Below, piece by piece: positions 53,951 to 61,771 of a stretch of 64,000 nt of DNA. A model generated the notes under the pieces. It worked only from the letters and a program-made list of their open reading frames with translations, was not told the DNA's origin and made no database searches. Source of the stretch: JBHPGW01 sp042569785 (GTDB lineage: Bacteria > Planctomycetota > Phycisphaerae > Sedimentisphaerales > Anaerobacaceae); assembly GCA_042569785.1 (NCBI GenBank), contig JBHPGW010000001.1, forward strand, positions 1 to 64,000. The letters are read 5' to 3'. The first letter of the stretch is position 1. Every line of letters begins with the position of its first letter. The position numbers were made by a program, and so were the translations under genes.

Positions 53951-54724
53951 TTACTTAAGATTATTCGTATCAACCACAGTCTCAGAATCAACATTGGCTT
54001 CCAGGTCTGGCGGTTTTTGTTCCAACACATCAAGATTCAATTGTGGGACATCAAGATTTTCTTCGGTGCTTACGTATTCTGCGAGCTTAAAGCGGTAAAT
54101 GAGCGCAAAGACGTTGCCGGGAAATGTAGTCATATACTGATTAAATTGCTCTGAAGCAGCGTTGTATTCTTTCTTTACATCGGCAATTCTGTTTTCAGTT
54201 TCAGCCCAATTTTTCATTAAATCCTGGATTGGCTGGGTGGCTTTGAGATCCGGGTAAGCTTCAGCCAGAGCGACCAGTTTTGATAGTGCTTTTTCAAGCA
54301 TGTTGTTAACAGGATTGCCGGGTTCGTTGGATTTTTGAATCTTTTGCAGAACCGCTCTTGCATCGGACACATATTTGACCATTTCCTGCTCGTAGCTTTC
54401 GTACCTGCGAGCAAGATAAATAACATTTGGAATTAGGTTGGCACGTCTCTTTAATTCACGGTCCACGTCTGCCCGGCGTGCCAGTACCGTGGTGTTCCAG
54501 GCCTGAAGCCGGTTATATTGAAAAATGCCCTCAATAACAACGAAAGCCGCGAGCAGTAATACAACAATTCTTACTACCCACAGCAAGGTTGGTCGACGAC
54601 TGAGAGCATCGTTTAAATCTTCGAGTTTTCTTCGCAACCTTCCGCCCTGTTTAACTACCTTACTGGCGGCAGGTTTTACTTCATCACCGTACAGCCTCCT
54701 TACTATTGCACCTATACGAGACAT
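53951..54724 (-). CDS. mamQ: MamQ: LemA-family magnetosome protein
   Basis: A 257-residue protein: cytoplasmic N-terminus, one TM helix (~50-68, VVRIVVLLLAAFVVIEGI), then a helical LemA domain with the diagnostic YNRLQAWNTTVLARRADVDREL and RRANLIPNVIYLARRYESYE, and an acidic tail. MamQ is required for magnetosome membrane invagination in Magnetospirillum. Generic LemA proteins look alike, but this one lies between mamA and mamI/mamE, which supports the name. Confidence 0.87.
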   Translation of the reverse strand: MSRIGAIVRRLYGDEVKPAASKVVKQGGRLRRKLEDLNDALSRRPTLLWVVRIVVLLLAAFVVIEGIFQYNRLQAWNTTVLARRADVDRELKRRANLIPNVIYLARRYESYEQEMVKYVSDARAVLQKIQKSNEPGNPVNNMLEKALSKLVALAEAYPDLKATQPIQDLMKNWAETENRIADVKKEYNAASEQFNQYMTTFPGNVFALIYRFKLAEYVSTEENLDVPQLNLDVLEQKPPDLEANVDSETVVDTNNLK

Positions 54725-54796
54725 TTATCGAACTTCCTTTTTCGCTTCAATTTTTAGATTCAACTTCCCGAACTCACCGAGCTTTTCCTTTTTAAT

Positions 54797-55390
54797 TTAA
54801 GCATCTTCGGCTTCGGATGCTTTCTTGAAAGCCTCTACGGCTTTTTCGTGTTCACCCTGCCCGTCGTAAATCAAACCAAGGCGGTAATGATACTTGTCAA
54901 CGTCAGGGGCCAGCTCGATTGCCTTTTTGAGTGAGTCAATAGCTTTTTTCTGCTCATCGTTTTTGTCCTGAGCTATGCCGAGTGTGTAATAGAAGTCAGC
55001 CCGGTCAGGTTCGAGCTTAATAGCCTTTTTGAATGATGTTATTGCGCTGTCAAGGGCACCGCTTTTGTCATACAAGACTCCCAGCCGATAATGAGCACCG
55101 GAGCGTTCGGGGTCGAGCTTCAACACCTTTTTGAACGCAGCGATCGACTCTTCGAGCATGCGATTACCCATATAAGCAACGCCTAACTGGTAATTGGCTT
55201 CAATGTCGTCGGCGTTATCTTTAAGTGCCTTTTGACATAGAGGTATCGCCGAATCATACTCACCGCGTTTAATGGCAGCGGCGGCTTTTTCATGATAGAG
55301 CTTTACTAAATCTGTCGAATCGAGCCCAAAAGCTCTTTCCAACTTGTCCAGGTACAAACCTAAAATGTGAATTATATTTTTCCCGTTCAT
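54797..55390 (-). CDS. mamA: MamA: TPR magnetosome-associated protein
   Basis: A 197-residue protein made of a helical lead and about five TPR repeats (EANYQLGVAYMGNRMLEESI, AHYRLGVLYDKSGALDSAI, FYYTLGIAQDKNDEQKKAI, YHYRLGLIYDGQGEHEKAV). MamA coats magnetosomes on the cytoplasmic face and forms assemblies. Its start overlaps the HTH gene stop by four bases (ATGA). TPR proteins are common; the assignment leans on adjacency to mamQ. Confidence 0.82.
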   Translation of the reverse strand: MNGKNIIHILGLYLDKLERAFGLDSTDLVKLYHEKAAAAIKRGEYDSAIPLCQKALKDNADDIEANYQLGVAYMGNRMLEESIAAFKKVLKLDPERSGAHYRLGVLYDKSGALDSAITSFKKAIKLEPDRADFYYTLGIAQDKNDEQKKAIDSLKKAIELAPDVDKYHYRLGLIYDGQGEHEKAVEAFKKASEAEDA

Positions 55391-55944
55391 TTAACCTTTC
55401 CTTTCTTTTTTAATCCATGTACGCCACGGCCGATGCCATAAGCGAAGTTATAAAGAAAATGCCTCTTTGCTATGGCGATATTTTTGTCATTTTCATCAGA
55501 CTGTTCTTGCCCCTGCGAATCCTCACCGTAAAAGCCGAAAAACTCGCCGAAATATTCACACCTCAAACAATCCCCCTTACAGTGAATCACTCCCTTGCCG
55601 AATTGTCTTACGACTATGAAGCAGTAATCAACCTCTCTTCCGTATATCAGACAGCTTTTGCATCTGTTATCACAATTCGTCTTTCGCGGGTACTCCCAGC
55701 AGTGCCCTAATGCATCGGGCGCTAAATCGCTCTCTGTCTCATGGGAACTCTGGCAATGCATGGTCTCGAGAAATTCTATAGCTTCTGCTACAGGTATTCG
55801 ATGCTTGCCGCCCACTGTCCGAAGCGTATTTATCTTGCCCTGTTTGACCCAGTTGATGATGCTGAAACGCGAAACTCCACAAAGCCTCGCCAACTCGGTT
55901 GTTGACAGAAAATCCTTGTTTAATTTGTTCTTATCAATTTTCAT
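55387..55944 (-). CDS. Excisionase-type HTH protein with Cys-rich region
   Basis: A 185-residue protein whose N-terminus is a MerR/excisionase-like winged helix (FLSTTELARLCGVSRFSIINWVKQGKINTLRTVGGKHRIP). Residues ~80-140 contain eight cysteines (CDNRCKSC, CKGDCLRCEYF), a possible zinc or Fe-S site. It is the first gene of the magnetosome run and overlaps mamA, so it may be its transcriptional regulator. MKIDKN (55944) is the preferred start; ATG 55974 and TTG 55980 are alternatives. Confidence 0.75.
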   Translation of the reverse strand: MKIDKNKLNKDFLSTTELARLCGVSRFSIINWVKQGKINTLRTVGGKHRIPVAEAIEFLETMHCQSSHETESDLAPDALGHCWEYPRKTNCDNRCKSCLIYGREVDYCFIVVRQFGKGVIHCKGDCLRCEYFGEFFGFYGEDSQGQEQSDENDKNIAIAKRHFLYNFAYGIGRGVHGLKKKGKVK

Positions 55945-56148
55945 TAGTTTTCTTCTTGCAGTAGAATTAACCATTTTCAAAACACCTGTTTTTCTAACTT
56001 AAGAACACACTAACAACAAAACGCAAATACCAGATTTACCCTACACTCCGTCCCTGTCGGTTGCAGTAAATCCGTTAACCGTCTTTCTAATCCAATTCAG
56101 TTTTATTAAAGTTTTCTTCTCTACCTTGCCGAAAAAAGCACAGGCAAT

Positions 56149-56189
56149 AAAAAAACCCAGCCAGCTATCCTGGGATAACCAGCTGGGTT
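56149..56189 (-). terminator. Rho-independent terminator before the magnetosome run
   Basis: Read on the minus strand, AACCCAGC (complement of 56182-56189) pairs with GCTGGGTT (56154-56161), with a smaller inner hairpin (TATCC/GGATA), followed by seven U residues (56149-56155). It would end transcripts from the Rrf2 gene, or act as an attenuator ~200 bases ahead of the HTH-mamA genes. Confidence 0.75.
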
Positions 56190-56194
56190 AAATG

Positions 56195-56340
56195 TTCTTA
56201 ACCGGCCTCTTAAACTGGAGAAATCCTCAAAATTTCCGCAGTCCATTGCTGGTATCTATCCACGCTTGACATGTGAGGCTTCCCACATAATCAATGGATA
56301 GCGCAGTCCTAAATCAATCTGCCGCTACTCTTCACTAAAA
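56195..56340 (-). ncRNA. Candidate structured RNA/switch upstream of terminator
   Basis: Between the Rrf2 stop and the terminator lies a dense set of complementary segments. ATGTG (56271-56275) pairs with CACAT (56284-56288). CAATGGATAG (56292-56301) can pair with either CTATCCA (56256-56262) or TCCATTG (56242-56248), not with both. Mutually exclusive stems followed by a terminator resemble a transcription switch. I recognise no known riboswitch class. Confidence 0.35.
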
Positions 56341-56416
56341 TTTATTTTTATATCTTCAGGAACCGGTCTATATAAAACCTTGTACCTGATTTTCTTTCTC
56401 AATTTCAAAAGTCAAA

Positions 56417-56863
56417 TCATTGGCTGGCAACGCAAGGATGAACCTGTTGTTTTTCCTGCCTGACTAAGTCGCTAAAAGTTACATCGTTAAACACATTCGA
56501 GATTGCCGCGTTAAGTTTTTCCCACATACCTCTGAAAACACAGTTTTCACGAAGTAAACAATTCTCTGCCATAGAGCCATCATTCATACAAGGGACCAAC
56601 CCAATCGGCCCCTGGATAAAATCCATTACCTCGCCTACGGTTAGTTCAGCAGGTTCACGAACCATCATGTAGCCGCCATCATTGCCTCTGCGTGATGTTA
56701 CAAAACCCGCCTGCTTAAGTTGGCTTAGTATCACCTCAAGAAACCGCTGAGGAATTGCTTGTGCCTTGGCGATATCAGCAATCTTTACAGGCCCTTGATC
56801 CTTGTTTTTGGCAAGTTCAAATATAGCTCGGAGAGCATAAAAACTTTTTTGTGAAACCTGCAT
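56417..56863 (-). CDS. Rrf2-family Fe-S regulator (copy 2)
   Basis: A 148-residue paralogue of the regulator at 29739-30185: MQVSQKSFYALRAIFELAKN, QAIPQRFLEVILSQLKQAGF, and three cysteines with the same C-x9-C-x5-C spacing (CMNDGSMAENCLLRENC). Probably an Fe-S sensor of iron or redox state. It diverges from the ResB/CcsA genes, and the 430-bp gap between them contains operator-like inverted repeats; it also lies upstream of the magnetosome run on the same strand. Confidence 0.88.
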   Translation of the reverse strand: MQVSQKSFYALRAIFELAKNKDQGPVKIADIAKAQAIPQRFLEVILSQLKQAGFVTSRRGNDGGYMMVREPAELTVGEVMDFIQGPIGLVPCMNDGSMAENCLLRENCVFRGMWEKLNAAISNVFNDVTFSDLVRQEKQQVHPCVASQ

Positions 56864-57294
56864 CTTAGTTTCCTATTTTTTTCTTAATTTAAGACAATTA
56901 TTTTATCGCTTTAGCTCATACACCAAATCTACCAAATCAATAGATTCAACCGGATAGCCCAACTAAGCCAAGATGATAAGTACAGTGTAGTGATATGTCA
57001 AAAGCTTTTTTTCGGCCCACCGTCAACAAGATCGCGATTTAAGCCACTATTTTTCTATAAGTGCTTTTGCATAAAAATGTTATGCTTTTATGCCAAGACA
57101 AACTTTTTTGCATTACAACTTTCAAATGTAACGGATTACTCCGCTAAAATGTGAAAGTTGTGGTCTAATATTGATTACTTTGAACGAACAACTTATCAAC
57201 AAATTGACTCGACAGAAGAAAGATCATAGGCAATTCCGTTCATAAAGACTCCTTGACAATTGGTATTACCTCTGGCAAAAGAGGTTGGAGATAA
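56864..57294. other. Divergent regulatory region between Rrf2 and resB genes
   Basis: About 430 AT-rich bases with no gene. It holds two perfect inverted repeats at 57069-57161 and a TTGACA hexamer near 57253. Any Rrf2-copy-2 or ccs promoter must lie here. Confidence 0.5.
57069..57161. promoter_or_regulatory. Two perfect inverted repeats (putative operators)
   Basis: GCATAAAA (57069-57076) pairs with TTTTATGC (57086-57093) around a 9-base spacer. ACAACTTTCA (57115-57124) pairs with TGAAAGTTGT (57152-57161) around 27 bases. They sit between divergent Rrf2 and resB genes. The first has the size of a dimeric repressor site. Confidence 0.5.
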
Positions 57295-58023
57295 ATGAAT
57301 ATTTTAAGAAAAACACTAAAGCTTAGTACCATAATGACGCCGATTTTGTTGACGGTTCTTAGTATCATAAGTGCCTTCTACGGTACTGATTGGTCGCGGT
57401 CCTTTTTCAACTCTTTTGCTATGTGCATCTTCTGGGTAGTCTTCGTGCTTTTGCTTGCTGCGAACCTGATAGTTTTTAAGCCGCTACGAAGAGGCTGGGT
57501 ATTGTCAGCACATCTGGGGATTATATGTGTTTTGTTAGGCGGGATGATTGGTTCGGCGGCAGGACACAAAATAGCCGCACGGCTTTTCGGCATTGAGAAA
57601 ATACCGTCAGGCTTTATATTAATTAATCGCGGGCAGACGGAAACTGAGGTTAGCTCTACAAATCTTGAAAAAACAATCAGTCGGCTTAACTTTGAAGTGA
57701 CAGCCGAGGACATTTGGATTGAACAATACTACGATGGACAAATAAAAGATTTCAAAAGCACTCTGGCGATAACAAAGCAGGGTCGGCCTGTCTTCAAAAA
57801 AACTATCGAGGTCAATCGCCCCCTGCACTATGGCGGTTACCATTTCTATCAAAGCGGATTTGATATGGAAAATCATCAGTACACAATTCTGCATCTGGTT
57901 TCCGATTCAGGATTGAGCCTGGTTTACTTTGGATACTGGCTGATTATCGCGGGCGTTTTCGGGGAGTATTGGATTAGGCCAATGACAAAATATTTTAAGA
58001 AACGGAGGCGTGATGGCAGTTAA
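57295..58023 (+). CDS. resB: ResB/Ccs1-like cytochrome c maturation protein
   Basis: A 242-residue membrane protein of the System II cytochrome c synthesis pathway. N-terminal TM helices (~10-90, LSIISAFYGTDWSRSFFNS and VLSAHLGIICVLLGGMIGS), a periplasmic domain with NRPLHYGGYHFYQSGFD, and a last TM helix (LVYFGYWLIIAGVFGEYW) match ResB, which holds apocytochrome for heme attachment. It is much shorter than typical ResB (over 400 residues), so the periplasmic domain is reduced. GGAG precedes the ATG. It is overlapped by ccsA. Confidence 0.82.
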   Translation: MNILRKTLKLSTIMTPILLTVLSIISAFYGTDWSRSFFNSFAMCIFWVVFVLLLAANLIVFKPLRRGWVLSAHLGIICVLLGGMIGSAAGHKIAARLFGIEKIPSGFILINRGQTETEVSSTNLEKTISRLNFEVTAEDIWIEQYYDGQIKDFKSTLAITKQGRPVFKKTIEVNRPLHYGGYHFYQSGFDMENHQYTILHLVSDSGLSLVYFGYWLIIAGVFGEYWIRPMTKYFKKRRRDGS

Positions 58024-58786
58024 GTATTCCACACAAGGCCTTCTAATATACACGGCTATGTTCTTTTATCTTGGCGCGTTTGTTGTCTCATTGGCCCGAT
58101 ATAGAAAACTCGGGTCTTGGCTGTACTTTGTCGGATTTTGCTTTGCCGCAACCACCTTTCTTTGGAGATGGATTATGGTTGGCTACATTCCGCTGCAAAA
58201 TCTGTTCGAGATTTTTCTACTAATGGGCATCCTGGTATGGCCTTTAACTCTTTTTTGCAGTTGTTTCCTGAAGATTGATGCTGGCCGGTTTGATATGCTG
58301 ATCGGATTTGTTGTCTTATTGCCAGCTGGGTTTGTTTTCACCGCCGAATCCAAAGCACTGCCGCCGGCACTTCAGAGTTGGCTTTTCGGCCCACACGTAG
58401 CGGTCTATATGCTCGCATATATTGTCATGGCAAAAGCCGCCATTGAAGCAGCCAGACACCTTTACCGCCGTAGCAGCAGCTTAGAAATGTCAACCTACAA
58501 AATGGTTCGTCTCGGCTTTGGGCTTTTGACGGCAGGGCTGGTTTTGGGAAGTTACTGGGCAAAGCAGGCGTGGGGTGACTGGTGGGGCTGGGATCCGAAG
58601 GAAATGTGGTCGCTGGCGGTATGGCTTATCTTCGCCGGCTATCTGCATTTTCGGGCTGTGTTCGCCCAAAAATATGCAAAGGTAAATAGTTTTTGGGTTA
58701 TCGCAGGCTTTTCGTGTATTATCATTTGCCTGATGTGGGTAAACCTGTCGAAGATTTTCGCAGGACTACATAGTTACGCATACTGA
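58013..58786 (+). CDS. ccsA: CcsA/ResC cytochrome c-type biogenesis protein
   Basis: A 257-residue, eight-TM heme-handling protein. The heme-binding WWD motif is intact in AWGDWWGWDPKEMWSLAVWL, and HVAVYMLAYIVM carries a conserved heme-ligand His. GGAGG four bases upstream supports ATG 58013, which overlaps resB by 11 bases. Together with ResB it attaches heme to CXXCH motifs of exported proteins; the MamE magnetochromes at 51119 are obvious local clients. Confidence 0.92.
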   Translation: MAVKYSTQGLLIYTAMFFYLGAFVVSLARYRKLGSWLYFVGFCFAATTFLWRWIMVGYIPLQNLFEIFLLMGILVWPLTLFCSCFLKIDAGRFDMLIGFVVLLPAGFVFTAESKALPPALQSWLFGPHVAVYMLAYIVMAKAAIEAARHLYRRSSSLEMSTYKMVRLGFGLLTAGLVLGSYWAKQAWGDWWGWDPKEMWSLAVWLIFAGYLHFRAVFAQKYAKVNSFWVIAGFSCIIICLMWVNLSKIFAGLHSYAY

Positions 58787-58799
58787 GAAAAATGAACCT

Positions 58800-59495
58800 T
58801 TATGTTCGGACTATGTATCGATCCTTCTTTATAGATTGCAGAGTATCAGGCTTTTTCCATACACAGATGCTGGATGCGATTTTTTCATCCATTGCAATAT
58901 TACTGCCTTCACATTCAACGACAAAAGTTGGGTACTTCTGGTGTAGTGTAGCAGTTACTCCGGGCCTTAAATTAAGGCCGTTAATCTTGTGGAGTTGCCG
59001 GTCGCTTTTGCAATTGACATAAGCGATTCGTGCAGATTGACCTGTTTCCAATTCCGCTAAAGGAATTACCGAACTATGAGCTGTCTTGGCAGAACTTTTG
59101 CAACAGGCACCTTGCGGTATAGGCATTCCGTGCGGACACATCTTTGGATGGCCGAGCAAGGTACAGATACTGTCCACTAATTCTGGCGTAACGATGTGTT
59201 CAAATTCACATGCCCCTGGTTCAAAATCTCCGCCAAGAACATCGTAGAGCAGCCTCTCGGCAAGACGGTGTGCACGAATTATCTGGCTTCCACATTCTTG
59301 CCCTTTGGCTGTAAGTTTGATTTTAGTTCTATCGGCAAATAATTCGACCATATCTTCAGATGATAACTCATCAATTATTTCAAAGTCCATGTTTCCATTC
59401 ATAGCGGTTTTCAGGGTATCCACAGAATCAGTCTGGTCTTCCTTCATGTAATACAGCCGTTCAATATGCTCATCTTTTTCTCGCTTTTTGTTCAC
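58800..59495 (-). CDS. DtxR-type metal regulator fused to FeoA domain (copy 2)
   Basis: A 231-residue paralogue of the protein at 26055-26735 with the same domain order. LYDVLGGDFEPGACEFEH and CPHGMPIPQGACC are nearly identical to copy 1. The start is GTG (VNKKREKDEH), five bases after the feoB stop, aligned with the ATG start of copy 1 (MNKKCQKDEH); upstream in-frame sequence belongs to feoB in another frame. The C-terminal tail differs (IKKDRYIVRT). Convergent with ccsA. Confidence 0.87.
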   Translation of the reverse strand: MNKKREKDEHIERLYYMKEDQTDSVDTLKTAMNGNMDFEIIDELSSEDMVELFADRTKIKLTAKGQECGSQIIRAHRLAERLLYDVLGGDFEPGACEFEHIVTPELVDSICTLLGHPKMCPHGMPIPQGACCKSSAKTAHSSVIPLAELETGQSARIAYVNCKSDRQLHKINGLNLRPGVTATLHQKYPTFVVECEGSNIAMDEKIASSICVWKKPDTLQSIKKDRYIVRT

Positions 59496-59500
59496 AATCT

Positions 59501-61474
59501 TTATCTCCCAATAGTGAATAGCAAAATCCAATTTAATGCACCTGCTATCAAAAATGCACTTGCATTTATAATAACTGCCATAGTAAGAGCACGCCTTGGC
59601 CCTAATTCTTTGATCATAGCCATAATATTCGCAAAGCATGGAACAAACATTGTCGTAATAGTGACCGCGACTATACATTGGATGTAATTGAGCTGTCCTG
59701 CCTGGATAAGTTTTATAATCAGTCCTGCGGCTGCTTCGTGTCTGGCCATGCATAAAATCAAAGCGTCAACCATCTGCACCGGAAGCCCAAGGAATCCGTG
59801 CATTACAGGCTCAAGAACATTCTTTGCTGAATCGAGTATCCCTATCTTGTCAATCGTAAACAAGATAATTGCGGCGTATATAAATACGGGCACTGCTTCT
59901 TTAATGAACCACCAGAGCCTGTAATATGTTTTTACAATTACCGCTTTTGGGCTGGGCAGCCGTATCGGTGGCAGTTCCTGCAAAAAGTCGCTTCGTTCCT
60001 CCTCTTTCATTATCTTGTTTAAAGTTAGTCCTGCCGCGAGTTCTACAAACGCAAGTACTGAAAAGGCGATTAAAAAGGCCCTTGCGCCCATTCTGCCAAG
60101 TATGCTCATATTCAAAGCCATCTGAGCGGCACAAGGAATGGCAAACGCGATTAAGTATATTGCGATGTACCTTTCTTTTTTAGAGCGCAGGCTTTTTGTT
60201 GTTAAAGTTGCCATGGTCTTGCAGCCAAATCCAAGTACCAAAGGCATAATCGCACTTCCGCTCAATCCCAGTTTGTCAAAAATTCTTCTTGTCAAGACAC
60301 ACAGATTGGGTATATAGCCGACATCCTCAAGTATGTTAAATGCTATAAAGAAAACCGTCAGTATCGGCATAATTGTCAAAAAAGCGTTGGCCAGGCCCAA
60401 CGACAATATGCCATAATCACCTATCAAAAAATCCTTGAGCCAGCCAATAGTGACAAGACTATCAATTCTGCTTTCCACAGGAGCCCACAGGGCCTGATCC
60501 ATCCAGCCAGCAATCACATTGGCAACATTGACAACAAGCAGGTACATTATAAAAAGTACCATAAGCAAAATCGGTATCCCGAATATCGGGTGGCGGCTCA
60601 GGCGAGCAAAACCTGCGGCAAACTGGCCTGGTTCTATTCTCTGCCTTCTGGTTGTGCTTTCTGCCAACTCATCCACCCAACGGCTGCGTTTGTTGCTTAC
60701 AACATGGCCGATATTGGCTCTAAACTGTTTTTTAATTCTGTTTACCTGATCGGTTAACTGAGCGGTCTTGTCTGAGCCATATTTTTTTGTTAAACAGTCG
60801 GCAAAAAACGGGTCGTCAAGCAACAGCAGAACCGCAGCCTTTTGCCTAAACCATACATCCTCTGGCAGTTCCGAGGCAATCGATGACATACCGATATCTA
60901 TAATTTCACCATACTTCACAGGCCACTTGCCTATACGAGCTTTGCTTATAGCGGCTTTTAAATGGTTTGTGCCTATACCATCGACAGCTATTGATTCGAT
61001 AACAGGGACGCCTAAAGCCCGTGACAGACCAGGCGAATCGATCCATATACCTTTTTTGGCGGTTTCATCTATTGCGTTTAGTGATATCACCATTGGTATT
61101 TGCAACTCCAGCAAATCAGCGGTAAGAGCAAGCGATTGCTTCAGTTGATTTGCGTCGATGCACTGAATGATTACGTCCGGTTTTTCGGAAAATATCATAT
61201 CCCGGACCTGGAGTTCTTCTTCGGAATGAATATAAAGGCAGTGAAGGCCGGGGGTGTCAATGACCTCGTAAACTTCACCGTTAATCCTGCACTCTGTTCT
61301 TTCCGTCTTGACGGTAGTAAGTGGATAATTGGCGACCAGAGTGTATTGGCCCGTTAGATTATTAAAAATCTGGCTTTTGCCTGTGTTTGGCAATCCCACA
61401 ATAGCGATTTTTCTGGGCTTCACAGGATCGGTTGGCGTACCTGTCTTCTTTTTTTTGGTCAATATGCCCGCCAT
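59501..61474 (-). CDS. feoB: Ferrous iron transporter FeoB (copy 2)
   Basis: A 657-residue paralogue of FeoB copy 1. G1 GLPNTGKS, DTPG and NAID mark the GTPase; PNLCVLTRRIFDKLGLSGSA and GCKTMATLTTK mark the membrane part. A basic, Pro-rich N-terminal extension (KKKKTGTPTDPVKPRK) is not seen in copy 1. It lies between a pyrophosphatase-PDZ gene and its DtxR/FeoA partner and is likely part of the magnetosome locus. Having two FeoB pairs may separate general iron uptake from magnetosome supply. Confidence 0.95.
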   Translation of the reverse strand: MAGILTKKKKTGTPTDPVKPRKIAIVGLPNTGKSQIFNNLTGQYTLVANYPLTTVKTERTECRINGEVYEVIDTPGLHCLYIHSEEELQVRDMIFSEKPDVIIQCIDANQLKQSLALTADLLELQIPMVISLNAIDETAKKGIWIDSPGLSRALGVPVIESIAVDGIGTNHLKAAISKARIGKWPVKYGEIIDIGMSSIASELPEDVWFRQKAAVLLLLDDPFFADCLTKKYGSDKTAQLTDQVNRIKKQFRANIGHVVSNKRSRWVDELAESTTRRQRIEPGQFAAGFARLSRHPIFGIPILLMVLFIMYLLVVNVANVIAGWMDQALWAPVESRIDSLVTIGWLKDFLIGDYGILSLGLANAFLTIMPILTVFFIAFNILEDVGYIPNLCVLTRRIFDKLGLSGSAIMPLVLGFGCKTMATLTTKSLRSKKERYIAIYLIAFAIPCAAQMALNMSILGRMGARAFLIAFSVLAFVELAAGLTLNKIMKEEERSDFLQELPPIRLPSPKAVIVKTYYRLWWFIKEAVPVFIYAAIILFTIDKIGILDSAKNVLEPVMHGFLGLPVQMVDALILCMARHEAAAGLIIKLIQAGQLNYIQCIVAVTITTMFVPCFANIMAMIKELGPRRALTMAVIINASAFLIAGALNWILLFTIGR

Positions 61475-61566
61475 GTGCTGACTCTCCTTAGCCTGTCAAT
61501 GGTTCCATCCAACCCCCAAAAACTTGTAATGTCCCCAAAGATCAAAATTCAACGAATTTGCTGTTT

Positions 61567-61680
61567 CTATTCGTAAACTTTGTCTTCAAGTTTGTCGATT
61601 CGCTTTCTTTGTCCGCGAACTTTTACCGTGAGTACAATTACGCTAATGATCAAAACCAATAAAATCAATGCACCTAACAT
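61567..61680 (-). CDS. 37-residue single-TM protein
   Basis: A short ORF, MLGALILLVLIISVIVLTVKV followed by RGQRKRIDKLEDKVYE: a TM helix and a charged helix. GAAAGGG six bases upstream of the ATG is a good Shine-Dalgarno. It is in line between the pyrophosphatase gene and feoB copy 2. Could be a small subunit or regulator of either. Confidence 0.55.
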   Translation of the reverse strand: MLGALILLVLIISVIVLTVKVRGQRKRIDKLEDKVYE

Positions 61681-61771
61681 TTTTTACCCTTTCAAATTTT
61701 TTGGTATTTTTTTAGAATTATTATTTTCGCCTATCGAGTTTTTCTCGTGTTTTTGATGGCTTTGTCCTGCT

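Larger units (their letters stand above)
55945..56416. other. Non-coding leader of the magnetosome run
   Basis: About 470 bases without a gene. It contains a terminator hairpin at 56149-56189 and a candidate structured RNA at 56195-56340, both oriented on the minus strand. No clear promoter is identified. Confidence 0.5.
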
